64,000 bases of DNA from Conchocele bisecta (GCA_029237695.1 CM055265.1:82020447-82084446); one strand, 5' to 3'; positions 11,827-23,323 are shown, counted from the stretch's first letter. Program-made: numbers and translations. Notes: generated by a model from the sequence alone, not told the origin.

Positions 11827-12154
11827 GTGAATCATAAAACGTCGAGCCGTTTCTTAAAGGTGGCCTGATTAGCTAAGTAGGTAGAGCGTCGGACTGCGGA
11901 TGGGGAGACTCCGGGTTCGATTCCCACCTCGACCCTTTGCGAATGGCCGATTCGGCGTGTCCTTGGGCAAGACAACTTCGTGCTAGCCTAGTCCTATCGG
12001 ATGGGCACTTAAATAGTCGGTCCAGACATGCAAGGTCATCGAGCCAGTGCCGTAGTTGAATCACAGCATTTATTTGTGTCCACAAGTTCGTGACTGTCTC
12101 GGTTCTATATAGTTGGAAGTGGGCGGTGAATCATAGAACGTCGAGCCGTTTCTT
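11827..12154 (+). mobile_element. tRNA-derived SINE with 29-bp flanking direct repeats
   Basis: A tRNA-like head starts ggcctgattagctaagtagg (about 11862). It has a Pol III box A (TAGCTAAGTAGG, 11869-11880) and a canonical box B (GGTTCGATTCC, 11914-11924). The body continues cgtgtccttgggcaagacaa, a phrase typical of invertebrate SINE bodies. It has no CCA-ready acceptor stem pairing and a long unrelated tail, so it is a retroposon, not a working tRNA gene. The 29-bp repeats 11827-11855 and 12126-12154 differ at one base; they are long for a target duplication. Confidence 0.75.
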
Positions 12155-12252
12155 GATGGCTGTGTCCACAATCTCGAAACTATCTCGATCCAGCTCCTTC
12201 ACTAGGATCAGCACCGCCTGCAGCACGTGGGCGTTCTGTAATTGATGATAGC

Positions 12253-12490
12253 ATATGAGACACGCCATGTGACTTTGTACCCAAGAACATGTGCGATATC
12301 TCATGAAACAAATTTACAGAAACTGATAACGAAATCTTCATAGCAAATTCGAAATAGAAATCCGCATTTGCTATGTACATTTCGTGAACTTTCAACGTCA
12401 TTTATGGAAAATATCGTAAATTATGAAAATAGTTTTCATTAGATATCGCACATGTTCTTAGGTACAAAATCACATGGCTCGTCTCGTAGG
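12253..12490. repeat. MITE family K, copy K1
   Basis: Inverted ends atatgagacacgccatgtga and cacatggctcgtctcgta, with internal gaacatgtgcgatatctcat facing its complement. Second copy at 15981-16405. Confidence 0.8.
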
Positions 12491-13009
12491 TTGCGAGAAT
12501 CGACTTTATGGGAGATGACATCATACAGCTACAATAGGAGAACTGAAATGAACATTACTTTTGGGGGTGGGGTGGTCGGGGGTGGCGATATCACATTGTG
12601 AGATTTTCCAAAAATACTATCTATGTGATGTATGATCTGAAAGTTTGAAGTTGATATCTTGCCTTGTCGTGAAAATACATGGATGGACATGGCATGGTAT
12701 CATTGGCGACAACCTCTTAAGAACATATTGAACATCAACATGACGCAAAACGTCGTTATATTCCATATTCACAAAGCAATTCAAGGTCTGAAATTCCGGC
12801 TGCGCAATTCTCTAATGGCCACCTGCCTGATACCCAAGTTGCTTTAAATAGTTACAATGACCAACAATGTAGACTATGTGGAAACATGTCAGTGACTCTA
12901 GTTATCTAACCCGCGGCCTGTGTTTTTTTTTAAAACTGGCCGAAAATATCTTTCAGACAAAGAAATAGTGATGGTTGCCTGTTTGGTAATTTGCTACAGT
13001 TGTATCAGA
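12491..13009. other. Gene-free spacer
   Basis: Contains a short G-rich run near 12560-12590. No gene recognised. Confidence 0.35.
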
Positions 13010-13013
13010 AATT

Positions 13014-13092
13014 AATGTAGAACCTCCAAACTGGATACCCTGAGAAATATGTGGCCAGGGTGTCCTATATAGAGAGGTTCGACAGTAGCGTT
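13014..13092. repeat. Short MITE family O, copy O3
   Basis: Ends tgtagaacctccaaactgg and tagagaggttcgacagtag are imperfect inverted repeats around ataccctgagaaatatgtgg. Confidence 0.7.
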
Positions 13093-13122
13093 ACTAAAAG
13101 GGATCTGCAGTGTGTCAATTAC

Positions 13123-13446
13123 TGTAGAACCTCTAAACCTGGGGCCCGTTTCACTTTGTACGACTAAAATATTCGTAAGTGCAAATTTAGGATCGTCTGG
13201 ATATTTCAATTGATGGATTTACATGTATTGAGCATAGGCTGCATATGAAGCCTATGTGATCAATAAATGTAAATCCAATAATTGTTTACAAAAAAACATT
13301 GTTAATGTGTAATTTTACTTGTGTAATTTTGCATTTTACACTTACAAACATTTTAGTTGTACAAAGTTTAATGAAACGGTCCCCAGATACCCTGAGACAT
13401 ATGTAGCTAGGGTGTCCTATGTATAAAGGTTCTACAGTAGCGTTAC
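13123..13446. repeat. MITE O4 split by MITE A4
   Basis: tactgtagaacctctaaacc is followed at 13141 by a complete family A element. The O sequence resumes with agataccctgagacatatgt and ends aaggttctacagtagcg. Confidence 0.8.
13141..13384. repeat. MITE family A, copy A4, inserted in O4
   Basis: Both terminal repeats are present (ggggcccgtttcac...; ...aatgaaacggtcccc). Its core is the typical attgagcataggctgcatat palindrome. Confidence 0.88.
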
Positions 13447-13614
13447 AGAGTGGGAGTCTGTCACCTACCCTGGCCCTTGTGGCCCCAGTTGGGGCGAACC
13501 GTGGGGGCGTCATCTTGGCAAGTGTTATTGGTTTCAGCACCAGCTCCTCACGGATCTTACTGCAAATACAAGTATGTGGCTGTGATTGGAGAAATCAGGA
13601 GTGCACTAGATTTG

Positions 13615-14400
13615 ATTTGTTGGTGTCTAACGGCTATAAACAGCTAAGGGCTTTTCAAACTGGGCAAACGGTTTTGATCCTGTATTCAACCTGCTGCAAT
13701 GGGGGGAAAATCCCAAAATTAGAACAGAATATTTACATAAAAAATTAGAAAATGTGTTCATAGAACACGGATGCCTCACATCTCGCAATAATAATAAACG
13801 AGGCAAAATTCCAAGTCCAAAAGGGGAGATAATCCATGACCCATGGGTCGAATAAAAACTCGAAATAAACTTTGCGCATCTACTCCTCATAAGGAAGCTA
13901 CATACCGAGTTTCAGGTCTAGCTTTTACGGTTTAAAAGTTTTACGACTTACAAGCCACCAAAATTAGAAAATTTTACGTCGAAAAGGGGAAGATAATCCA
14001 TGACCCCGGGGTCGAATAACAAATCAAAATAAACTTTGTGCATCTACTCATCGTAAGGAAGCTACATACCAAATATCAGGTCTGTAGCTAGTACAATTTA
14101 AAAGTTTTACAACTAACAAGGTTGGTGACAGACGGACGGACGGGCAGACGGAAGGACGGACCGATCAAGGGTAAATGCCCCCTCCACCATCATGGTGGGG
14201 CATAAACACATATATTCAGCCCTGAAATTAGAATAACCTGACCTGGTACCAGGTCCATACCACACCAAAACCACTAGGCCCCTTCCCATAAAAGTAGAAG
14301 GATTAGGAATAATCATATTACTCACATAAGGGGTGTAACCAGATTCAACTCTCACATACAAGAAAGCCAAATACATACATGAGGGTCAAACATGGTGTAC
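13615..14400 (-). repeat. Family J copy interrupted by a family L element
   Basis: J sequence runs from 13615 to about 13744 and resumes at about 14207 with acatatattcagccctgaaa. The interruption (13745-14206) is family L. Confidence 0.75.
13745..14206 (-). mobile_element. Family L element with tandem subunits and GACG run
   Basis: Holds two ~180-bp subunits (gagataatccatgaccc, aactttgcgcatctactc, aaggaagctacatacc) and then gacggacgg repeats. It ends with the hairpin accatcatggtggggca, the reverse of 2983-3056. Confidence 0.7.
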
Positions 14401-14459
14401 GGTTGAGATTATTGGAAATTACCCATCGCTTGCTCCCACCAGTCATCACTAGAAGATCA

Positions 14460-14764
14460 GTAGCCTATTTCATCAACATTGCAAAGTATACTTTACTAGC
14501 AAAGTATAGTTTGAGGGAGTAATCATTTATTTTTCCTGAAATGCATTATTTCATATAGAACTAACAAATGCATATATTTCATGATTAAAAGTATGCAGAA
14601 TTATTATACTGAATTTATTACATTATCACAGCCAAATTGGCTGTGATAATGTAATAAATTCAGTATAATAAAAATTAATAAATTTATCATAAAATTGAAA
14701 ATTTCTCCCTCAAAGTATACTTTGCTACTAAAGTATACTTTGCAATGTTGGTGAAATCGGCAAC
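14460..14764. repeat. MITE family B, copy B1
   Basis: Ends gtagcctatttcatcaacat and ttggtgaaatcgg. A perfect central palindrome is built on tgaatttattacattatcac. Each arm also contains a local aagtatacttt inverted pair. Confidence 0.9.
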
Positions 14765-14939
14765 AGAAGTTTGAATATCCACAAATGGCACTTACTAGTT
14801 TTCAGTGTAGATCCAGGATCTTTTTGCATTGTTGGAAATTCCATCTGACAATGAAGCACCGGTAATGCTTCTAACTTCTAATTTTGAGCCTGATCCGGCT
14901 TCAGGAGTGCGCTAGAAGATCAGAAGTTTGAATATCCAC

Positions 14940-15022
14940 AAATGCTATAAGCCCCAATTCTCCAGTCACAGCCATATATATGCATATATATGGCTGTGAC
15001 TGAAGAAATGGGGCTTATGGGA
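14940..15022. repeat. Family G short palindromic copy
   Basis: ccaattctccagtcacagcc faces ggctgtgactgaagaaatgg across a tatatatgcatatata centre. Only the two ends of a G element remain. Confidence 0.85.
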
Positions 15023-15520
15023 TTTGTGAGTTGTTATTACACAACAAATACATTATTATTATTATTTTGATAGTGCAATTGTGAACAATATATAGCAAAC
15101 TACACACGGAGATAATATAATTTGATTGTTTGATGAATCAGGTCCATAGCGGTGAATAAAATAATGCCACGGCGGACTAGTGACCTGTGCACCAGAAAAA
15201 AATTCAACCTTGACCTTCAAAATGGTGTTTCCGGCGTTCTAAAAAAAACGGTTCAAAAGAGTGTGAATGATCAAAATATCCTGTCAGATTATATTGATTG
15301 TGAAACGCTAATAGTAAGCAAGTTTTCTTGTGTCAAACCACATTCATTGTATTGACATAATTATTATTATAAGGCCATACAAAATAAATACGTTGGTTCT
15401 CGGGCACGGGGTTTGCGGAATGTGATGCGGGAGGGCGGATATTTTTAATATGTTTTTTTCTGTTCGAGATGTACGTCTCTGATTTTTTTCAAGTTGCCAG
15501 ATGCATATATCGATGGTCTA
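15023..15520. other. Gene-free spacer
   Basis: An ATT microsatellite lies near 15050-15064. A 67-codon open frame (15152-15355) has no recognisable features and is not called. Confidence 0.35.
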
Positions 15521-15598
15521 GTAACATAAGGTCGTAACTGCTATGCTTTAGCATAGCAGTTACGACCTTATGTTACTAGACCATCGATATGTTCTATA
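15521..15598. repeat. Palindrome, ~37-bp arms
   Basis: gatggtctagtaacataagg and ccttatgttactagaccatc face each other; the arms meet at atgctttagcat. Confidence 0.92.
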
Positions 15599-15980
15599 AA
15601 GTTACTACGACCTTGTTCGATGTGATTAATCGTCATTGGATTTAACATAATTTTGAATGATAGTGTTTTTTTATGTTTATTTTTGATGATGTGGTAAATT
15701 TACTTTTTAATTGCATTTTATTTCTCCATGACTCGTAGGGATTATTCTGACTGTACGATATCTGCGAACCAAATGGCCTAATCGGCATACTACAGGATCC
15801 ATGGTTCCCGTTTCCGGTGGTTTCACATTGGAAGACGTGTCCCCTATAGCACCATTTCCATGTTACCTCTCTTTCCCTCGGGAAGCGAGACTTCACCTTC
15901 GTCTGTGACTTTGGGAATTTCCTCTTCCTGAACCACTGAAACATTATGGAGATGGGAATGGACAGGGTTGCTTCACAATC
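15599..15980. other. Gene-free spacer
   Basis: A 100-codon minus-strand open frame (15642-15944) has no domain I recognise and is left uncalled. Confidence 0.35.
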
Positions 15981-16405
15981 ATATGAGACACGCCAAGTGA
16001 TTTTGTACCTTCGGACATCTGCATAATTTCATGAAATACGTTAACAAAATTTACAATATATTCCGTAAAAGGTTGACAAAATTTTCAGAGTACATGAATT
16101 ATATTCCGCATGTACTTTGAAAATGTTCTCAATGTTTTACTTTATTTATGAAAAATATTGTAATTTTGTCCGAAGGTACAAAATCACATGGCGTGTCTCA
16201 CGAGACACGATGTGTGATTTTCTACCCGAGAACATGAATGATGTGTGATTTTCTACCTGAGAACATGAATGATGTGTGATTTTTCGGGTAATATATTTAC
16301 AGAAACTGATATTTTCTGTAAATGATGTCGAAATATTTCTATCATTGTTTTCATGAGATATCGCACATGTTCTTCTGTACAAAATCACATGGCTCGTCTC
16401 ATATG
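15981..16405. repeat. MITE family K, copy K2
   Basis: Same ends as K1 (atatgagacacgccaagtga; cacatggctcgtctcatat), with an internal tandem of gatgtgtgattttctaccy units at 16209-16282. Confidence 0.8.
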
Positions 16406-16409
16406 TGGA

Positions 16410-16770
16410 TCTGACTGGAGAAATGGGGCTTATGGGATTTGTGACCAGTGTAGCACACTCCTGTAGCCTGACAAACGATCTATATTCATATTCGGGTGTT
16501 TCATTGGTGGAATAGCGAACAGTGCAGATCTATATCAGACTGACAATTGACCATTCATATCACTAACGCGGTCACATCACCAATCCTGTATGTTTGTTTA
16601 TTGGCGTTTAACGGCCTATCAACAGCTAAAGTCGTTTAAGGCCGGGCCAACGGGCCAATGGGCCAACGGGTTTGATCCCATATTTAACCGGCTGCATTGG
16701 GGGTGTTCCAAAATATATCCCAAAATCAGAACGGAATATTTACATCGAGAAAAAGTAAACTCAGCCCTGT
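16410..16770. repeat. Partial family G followed by family J
   Basis: ctgactggagaaatggggct (16410) begins a G copy that lacks its other end. From about 16585 a J copy runs (ggcgtttaacggcctatcaa) to the start of B2. Confidence 0.7.
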
Positions 16771-17074
16771 AGCCTATTTCACCAACATTGCAAAGTATAC
16801 TTTTCTAGCAAAGTATACTTTGAAGGAGTAATCATTTATTTTTCCTGAAATGCATTATGTCACATAGAACTAACGACTGCATATATTTGATGATTAAAAG
16901 TATGCATAATTATTATACTGAATTTATTACATTATCACAGCCAAAATGGCTGTGATAATGTAATAAATTCAGTATAATAAAAAATAATAAATTTATACTA
17001 AAATTGAAAATTTCTCCCTCAAAGTATACTTTGCTAGATAAGAATACTTTGCAATGTTGGTGAAATAGGCTACT
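16769..17074. repeat. MITE family B, copy B2
   Basis: Complete element with central palindrome ctgaatttattacattatca and ends gtagcctatttcaccaacat / ttggtgaaataggctac. Confidence 0.9.
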
Positions 17075-17945
17075 GAAATTAGAATATCCTGTGCCAGTCC
17101 CTAAGTAACTTCATGGATTATTCCATTTCATTCAAAGGGATACGAGGTCTCGACAAATCCACTCATCCGCTCGTATTGACAAATGAATTTTGGACCTCAG
17201 GGCTCGAAATTAACACTGGTCATGTGGTCCGAGGCCAGTAGTTCTATCACAGGACCAGTGGATATTTCAAGTCAGTGGTCCTCCTGGCTAGTGAAAATAA
17301 AATGGCCAACACATCTCAAATTTCCTAATAAATTATAATAATTTTGCCTCCAAAGTCCTAAAAACATAAGAAAAAAATGTATGACAAAGAAATATGGAAA
17401 CATATAACAAGATAGTGAATGGCTGGTATATGATGCCAATAGTCACAAAATACCATTTTCATGGTGCATAGAATATGCAAGTAGTGATTCACAAGATTCA
17501 GATAAGGCCTAAGAAAACAATAACTGACTTATAGTTCAGTCAAGAGTACAATACAATGTCCCATTTGAGTTGATTTTCCATTTCCTGTCGAACAGTTAAT
17601 TATTAAATCCGACAATGGTTAAACATGGCAATATATGTAAAATAAGTGGAGCGATTGGCTTAAGAAAGTAGGGCGAACTTTAAGTGGTTTTCCAGGGTAT
17701 CTCTGCTTCATCACATCAATATCACTCCATTAGTTGATAAGATATGAAGGAATATTGCATCCTAGTAGACAAATTACCTGATGTTAAATACTTCAAATTG
17801 GGCATAACTCTTACCTGACATTACATACTTCCAAATTGGGCATCTGTCTTACAACACTGATGTCTTCTATATCTGATGCCCTGGGAAAAAAAATGGGTCC
17901 AACATTACTCTTTCTAATAGCTTGTGTTGTTTAACCGTCTCCGAT
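17075..17945. other. 870 bp with no recognised feature
   Basis: AT-rich, no open frame with recognisable content and no inverted repeats seen. Confidence 0.35.
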
Positions 17946-17952
17946 GCTTCTT

Positions 17953-18050
17953 TAACCCTTTCAACACCTCGGGCCTGTATAGTGGTATTGGCAAACAGTG
18001 TAGATCTAGACGCGATGTCTTATCGGGATCTACACTTTTTGCAAGTGATT
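17953..18050. repeat. MITE family H, partial copy H2
   Basis: aaccctttcaacacctcggg then tagatct...gggatctacactttttgc, as in H1 and H4. The far end is missing. Confidence 0.65.
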
Positions 18051-18179
18051 TTCATATTTTTGAGAACAATAACGCCCCCTTTTCATAAATGGACCTGCAA
18101 AAAACCGCACGGCAGGGGTGGAGGTTTACATAAATTTGCAAAGTTTATCCCCCGGTCAGTATTTTCACCATATTTATAT

Positions 18180-18255
18180 TGCAGGTACATGTATAGTAGT
18201 TACTAGTATATTTATATTGCAGGTACATGTATAGTAGTTACTAGTATATTTTGTG
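18180..18255 (+). repeat. Short tandem duplication, ~45-bp unit
   Basis: ttatattgcaggtacatgta plus tagtagttactagta occurs twice in a row. Confidence 0.85.
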
Positions 18256-18410
18256 GTGGCTCGTTATGCACATGTATTCCCTTTCTTTATAGTGACTATT
18301 ATATAAACAGGTAACTCACATTCCATCATATGACTACATTTTTCACAAGGTCAACACAAGCCGATCTGACCGAGAAGTGTAGGTTGTCACCATCGATGTA
18401 TATTACAGTG

Positions 18411-18670
18411 TACGTCACTGGTAGTGCATTCTGCGCCGGCGTAAACTGATTCAAGTCTAAATAGGCGCCAGATTCTTGACAAATTCCCATTCAGCAACAT
18501 GCAGAATATACTGCATAATCATATTTTTGTCTAGTAACCGGCGCAACTTTAGATGATGAATGCGTTTATGCGATATATCTTAGTATAGCCGAGTGGGATC
18601 TCGTCAGGAAACCGGTGTATTTGTCGACGTGAAACATTTTGCACCGGTGCTGAGTGCAGTACCAGTAAAG
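18411..18670. repeat. MITE family Q, copy Q1
   Basis: Shares ccggcgcaac, attcccattcagcaacatgc and acgtgaaacattttgcaccg with copies in introns 1 and 3 of the SDR gene. Arms are rough inverted repeats. Confidence 0.65.
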
Positions 18671-18730
18671 CAACATTGAAGTGACCGCTCTCAGACTAAA
18701 CAGAGCTTTTCAAATACATCGAATAAAACA

Positions 18731-18902
18731 TTTGTGGCTGTGACCGACGAAATGGAGCTGGTGGGTTTTGCTACCAGTGTAGGTCCAGATCAGCTTGTGC
18801 AGCCGCACATTTCACAATTCAATCAATGAAACACCATTCAAGCTTCTAACAAGCATTATAATCGTTATCAGGCTAATGGGGTGTGTCATATGATTACGAT
18901 CA
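18731..18902. repeat. MITE family G, partial copy G4
   Basis: Starts gtggctgtgaccgacgaaat and carries tcaatgaaacacc and gcttctaacaagcatta typical of G. It stops where A5 begins. Confidence 0.7.
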
Positions 18903-19145
18903 GGGGGCCGTTTCACTAAACTTCCTACGACTAAAATGTTCGTAAGTGCAAAATTATGATAGTCTGTAAATTTCACATTAACACTGTTTTCTTGTAAATA
19001 ATTGTTGGATTTACATTTATTGAGCATAGGCTGCATATGCAGCCTATGCTCAATAAATGTAAATCCATCAATTGAAATTTGCAGACGATTCTAAATTTGC
19101 CCTTACGAACATTTTAGTCGTAAGAAGTTTAGTGAAACGGCCCCC
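18903..19145. repeat. MITE family A, copy A5 (complete)
   Basis: Ends gggggccgtttcactaaact and tttagtgaaacggccccc are near-perfect inverted repeats. The centre is the palindrome ataggctgcatatgcagcct. Best-preserved copy of the family in this window. Confidence 0.93.
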
Positions 19146-19248
19146 TGGTGCGCAGGCACATCATTGATGACCTATTCCTTGCTGAATACCCCTATGTAGA
19201 GTATGAACAACTTGAACTTATTTTTGTTATTTCAATACAAAAGTATAT

Positions 19249-19316
19249 ACAGTGGAACCTCTCTAAACCGAACACAGAGACAAGTTAGTTGTGCTTATTT
19301 AGAGAGGTTCCACTGT
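19249..19316. repeat. Short MITE family O, copy O1
   Basis: cagtggaacctctctaaacc and ttagagaggttccactg face each other across about 30 bp. Confidence 0.88.
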
Positions 19317-19554
19317 TTGTGATGACTTATTTCAGCCGTCTCTGTGGGACGGTTCAAATGAGCGGTAACACCATACGTCGGTGCATACCGGTAATGAAGA
19401 ATATTATTTTTTGTAAATTATAGGTTTTTAAAACAGGTATCAATTGTCCTCCTGTCTGATGCGGAGATTAGAGTGTTTTGTTGCTGGTCCTTTCAAAAGG
19501 GCCAATATTGTAATACAGAACTATTGTTTTGTACATTTTTATTCGACAATGACA

Positions 19555-19765
19555 TGTCCGGTTAACACAATTGGTAACGAGCGTGCTTCTCACCAATGCA
19601 AGTTTGATCCTCAACTGGAGCAGAATATGAGATGGTATGGTAGTCGCCAGATCGACCAGTGGATTGTTTCCTCCGGGTACTCCAGCTTCCTGGTCAAATG
19701 CCTGGGCAGGCGCGACACCGCTTCCGTGCAGAATTCTTGTTACCAATATCGGCCATGTTTTATTG
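19555..19765 (+). mobile_element. Candidate tRNA-derived SINE
   Basis: A tRNA-like start (gttaacacaattggtaacga ... caagtttgatcct) has diverged box A and box B positions. It is followed by atggtatggtagtcgcca and tttcctccgggtactccagc. The last phrases match, in reverse, the retroposed insert at 49975-50137, which supports one SINE family. The overlapping 112-codon open frame is incidental. Confidence 0.6.
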
Positions 19766-19893
19766 TGATCTCAGTTTCGTAGATTATTAATGAAAAAACA
19801 CGATGTAACGACATTTCTACGGAAAATGCATTAAAAACTACTACATCACTGGCAACCATGCCTGCCGATGAAACATTTGTTTTCCTCCCGAGC

Positions 19894-20135
19894 ATTAACC
19901 CTTAGAATGGTGGAACCGAAACTTGTCGTCTGCTGTTATTTTATATAGCATTTTCTTCTCTAACATTAAGCCTTAGGATACGGGAAACGAAAATTGTCGT
20001 CTGCTGTTGTTTTATATTTTGTCTTCTTTCTCAATACAAACATGATTTGACAGCACTATAGAATCATATCCTAAAGTGCTGTCAAAGCAGGGTTTTGATG
20101 AGAAAAATAGCCAATAATATGGGAAAAAAATCGAC
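19894..20135. repeat. MITE family D, copy D1 (with duplicated left end)
   Basis: The left end (aacccttagaatgg / aagccttaggatac plus gtcgtctgctgtt) is present twice. The centre holds catgatttgacagcactata facing its complement. Confidence 0.75.
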
Positions 20136-20373
20136 GCCATAAATAAAATAGATGATGCAAGACGATCATGTATAGAATGGGCCCTTAAAGAACGAACAAT
20201 CGAAATCTCGAATGAACTCAACCGCCTTGAACCGGCTAGCTACCATATCGCCTGGCACATGTACTTTAACTTAGGTCAGGTGTACCCGGGGTAGGCGAGG
20301 ACACCGTTTAACCGACTTAGGTAAATGGCTGTTTAATTGTCTGTCTGTGCGAGATTAATTGTAACTGATAAAG

Positions 20374-20602
20374 GTGACTATGCCTGGAAAAACTGGGCTT
20401 ATGACACACGTCTATCTTCCGGTCTCCTGGCGCCCTCTAGCGGCCTGATACGAATTTATATCATTAGACGCATGCCAGGTGTTTCACTGACTCAATCATC
20501 CGAACAGTGCAGACCCTGACCAGACTGCGCGGATGCGCAGACTGGTCTGAGTCTACACTGGTCGCAATGTTCATAAGCCCCATTTCTCCAGACACGGTCA
20601 CA
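20374..20602. repeat. MITE family G, copy G5
   Basis: Contains gcgcagactggtctgagtct facing cctgaccagactgcgcgga, and ends cataagccccatttctcc. Confidence 0.75.
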
Positions 20603-20664
20603 GATTGATAAACACACCTGCATGTGCATATTCTGTGACCAACCGAGGGGAAAGGGGTGCTATT

Positions 20665-20936
20665 GTACGGAGCCCCGCAAGGGACGTAGAATTCTTTTTT
20701 TATTAAAATTTGTTCCCGCGAAATAACAATTCGTTCACACGAAATAACAATTCGTTCCCTCAATTTAACAATTCGTTCCCACGGGAACGAATTGTTATAT
20801 CGTGGGAACGAATTGTTATATCATGGAAACGAATTGTTGATTCGAGGGAACGAATTCTTAAATTGAGGGAACGAATTGTTATTTCGTGGGAACGAATTAA
20901 TGAAAAAAAAAGAATGTCCCCTGCGGGGCTCCGTAC
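20665..20936. mobile_element. Foldback element family E, copy E2
   Basis: Ends gtacggagccccgcaaggga and ctgcggggctccgtac. Each arm is built from ~21-bp units such as cgttccctcaatttaacaat. The 21-bp period keeps a seven-residue repeat open in frame, which is an artefact. Confidence 0.9.
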
Positions 20937-21576
20937 TATTGAGCTGTAAGGTAGTGTAGCAATTGCTCAGCTACCACACTCATGTATATTTGAGCAAACG
21001 TAAATAAAACATATCCCCAATATGCTGATAAGACTTCTCACAAAAAATGTAAATATGTTTGCCGTGGCTAGAAAATCCTGTTAAAATCCTGCGGAAATAT
21101 TATATCTCAGTCAGTTACTTTGGGAACTAATTGTAGGATTTATTTAGCTATATACAATGTATTTATTTTATTTATCTTCTAGAGTAACTCATCCGAAACT
21201 TCCAAAACATTTCTCATTGACTAAAGGTTTCGCTTGTAGTAAGTACTAGGTAGTGCATTTGTACTGTCGAAGTCCGTCTTGAATAATTCCGTCCTTATTT
21301 TCAGCAAATGTAAACTATTGGGATTTGAAGATGATAAGGGCCGCTTTGTCAAATTCGGGCCCATATCTTACAAAACAACAAGTTCGCTGGTTTGAAGTGA
21401 TTATTACATGTGATATGCTATTAAGATGCAGTTTATTCCGGAGAAGTAAGAGGTAACTAAATCACTTGTACGCGTGTTTTGTTTCAATGTTACTTGCGGC
21501 AATAGATACATACGTATTATGTTAAATATGTTCAAGAAACAATCTGAGATTTTATAAAAAATAACAAGCTTTCTAC
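20937..21576. other. Gene-free spacer
   Basis: Nothing recognised. Confidence 0.35.
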
Positions 21577-21790
21577 ATTAACCCTTTCACCGCCGAATAT
21601 CTGTCTTTGATGTTTCTATTTTAATGTTTAGACTGTTCCATTGATACTAAACGTGGTGTGGATCAAACAATCTTAAAATACTGGCAAACACTGCAGATCC
21701 TGATGAGACGGCTCGTTAAGAGCCGGCTCATCTGGATCTGTAGTGTTTGTAAACATTGAATTATGGCCTGTGGCGCTGAAAGGGTTAATA
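21577..21790. repeat. MITE family H, copy H3
   Basis: Ends ttaaccctttcaccgccg and ggcgctgaaagggttaa, with central gatcctgatgagacggctcg facing cggctcatctggatc. Confidence 0.88.
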
Positions 21791-21811
21791 CGAGATGTAA
21801 TACTTCAGTAA

Positions 21812-21992
21812 CCAATGCTCCAGTAACCAAGAAACCCACCCTTCCAACGTTTCGGCAGAAGGCCTTTATCAAGCAGTTAGTTCTACCAAACGCTAAGTGG
21901 CATCCATTTTAGATTCAAAATGAAAGCAGAAACTAATCCCTTGATAAACACCTTGTGCCGAAACGTTGGAAGAGTGGGTTCTTGGCTACTGA
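21812..21992. repeat. Inverted repeat with GCCGAAACGTTGG arms
   Basis: gaaacccacccttccaacgt faces cgttggaagagtgggttctt, with ggcctttatcaag / cttgataaac inside. The minus-strand order TTGATAA, GGC, loop, GCC, GAAAC resembles a degraded hammerhead-ribozyme core. Confidence 0.7.
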
Positions 21993-23310
21993 TTGTTCAA
22001 TATAAAAATAACAGGATAGAGCTAGCAATCGATGGATAACATTTAAGCATTTACTTAAATGCTCGAATGACAAATTATGCACATGTACGTATTGCATTAT
22101 ATCTTCACACTCATACTGTAACACCACGGGCCACAAGGTTCCAAGCATGCACAGAGTTAATACTACAGCGGTGTCATTGTAGCTTACTATGACAATTCTC
22201 TCTTCAATTCCACGACATGTTTATATATCCTTATCTAAGTTTTAGTCAAACGTTTTAATGTATCTCTTAAAGCAGAAGTGCAGCATCATTTTTATTTTCT
22301 GGTTTATTATTTAGAATGATAGGTAAACTGAACATAATGCTGAAAACCGCAAGTAAAAATAAGTGAATAGTTACAAAGATAAAAATGTTTAATTAGCAAA
22401 ACGTATGCATGCAAAAATGCAGGACTTCGAAGACGTCAAAGAGGAATTAGATTTTTTAAATTTATTCATTTAAAATGGAATATGATTTTTTTTCATGATT
22501 TGTTTTCATTAATATTATTGCACATTTTAAACAAACTACATGTATTAACATGAAAACCAATACTATTTTTCTGCAATAGTCATTATTTTATTCAAGTTTT
22601 AGGAATATATATATTGTTAATTAGGTGAAAGACCTCTATGACGTCAAAGAGGTAATTGCATATTACAAAATTACTTATTTTAAATTAGATTTCAAATTTC
22701 ATACTTTCATATATTTTTTATTATTATAATTTGTTTAATACTTGAAATACAATGTTAAAATTATTAAAAACGCCATTTTCCCCGAAACAACAGTATGAGA
22801 AGTTTTACAGAAGATACTTGTTTTAATATGGAACACAATTGGCATAAATTATGCAACTATTTAAACCTGTGTAAGTTTTGAAGGAGGTGGAGTATATTGG
22901 TAAGGTTTTCGACATTTTGTTGTACGTACAATTTTATGTCAGTTTCTGAACTAATACACACATGTATTAACATGTTTCATTTCTACTTTAAATAGCACTT
23001 TTGTTACATTTTTGACAATTATCAAACTAACAAAACTAACTTCATTGCATAATTATGTTGAGGCGACGATAGTTTTTTATTGCAGCAACTAAGCAGCGGA
23101 CACATGCTTACACTTGTAATGTTACTGTACACTTATACAGTATTCAATAAATCCCGGCGTTTGCATTTTGGATCATGATTTTTTTTATTTCAACGCCACA
23201 ATTGTAATATAAATAAAGAGCTAAGTGCATTATTTAATGATATGTGAAAGGTGAGATAGGATAATTTGAAAGGTGGACTCACTTTTTTATCCACCCGATA
23301 TATATCTCCT
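21993..23310. other. 1.3-kb AT-rich stretch upstream of the SDR gene
   Basis: No gene or repeat family recognised. Two gacgtcaaagaggaatta / gacgtcaaagaggtaatt phrases (22430 and 22639) mark a diverged internal duplication of about 200 bp. Confidence 0.4.
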
Positions 23311-23323
23311 GAAAAGTTTTGCC

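Noticed and set aside
11861..11935. Functional tRNA gene
   Set aside because: Pol III boxes are good, but the acceptor ends do not pair well and the sequence runs on into a SINE body.
19444..19782. 112-codon open frame
   Set aside because: Runs through a SINE-like sequence and has no recognisable domain.
20710..20949. Open frame with a seven-residue repeat
   Set aside because: The 21-bp foldback units of element E2 read in frame; the same happens at 6737-6940 and 43410-43957.
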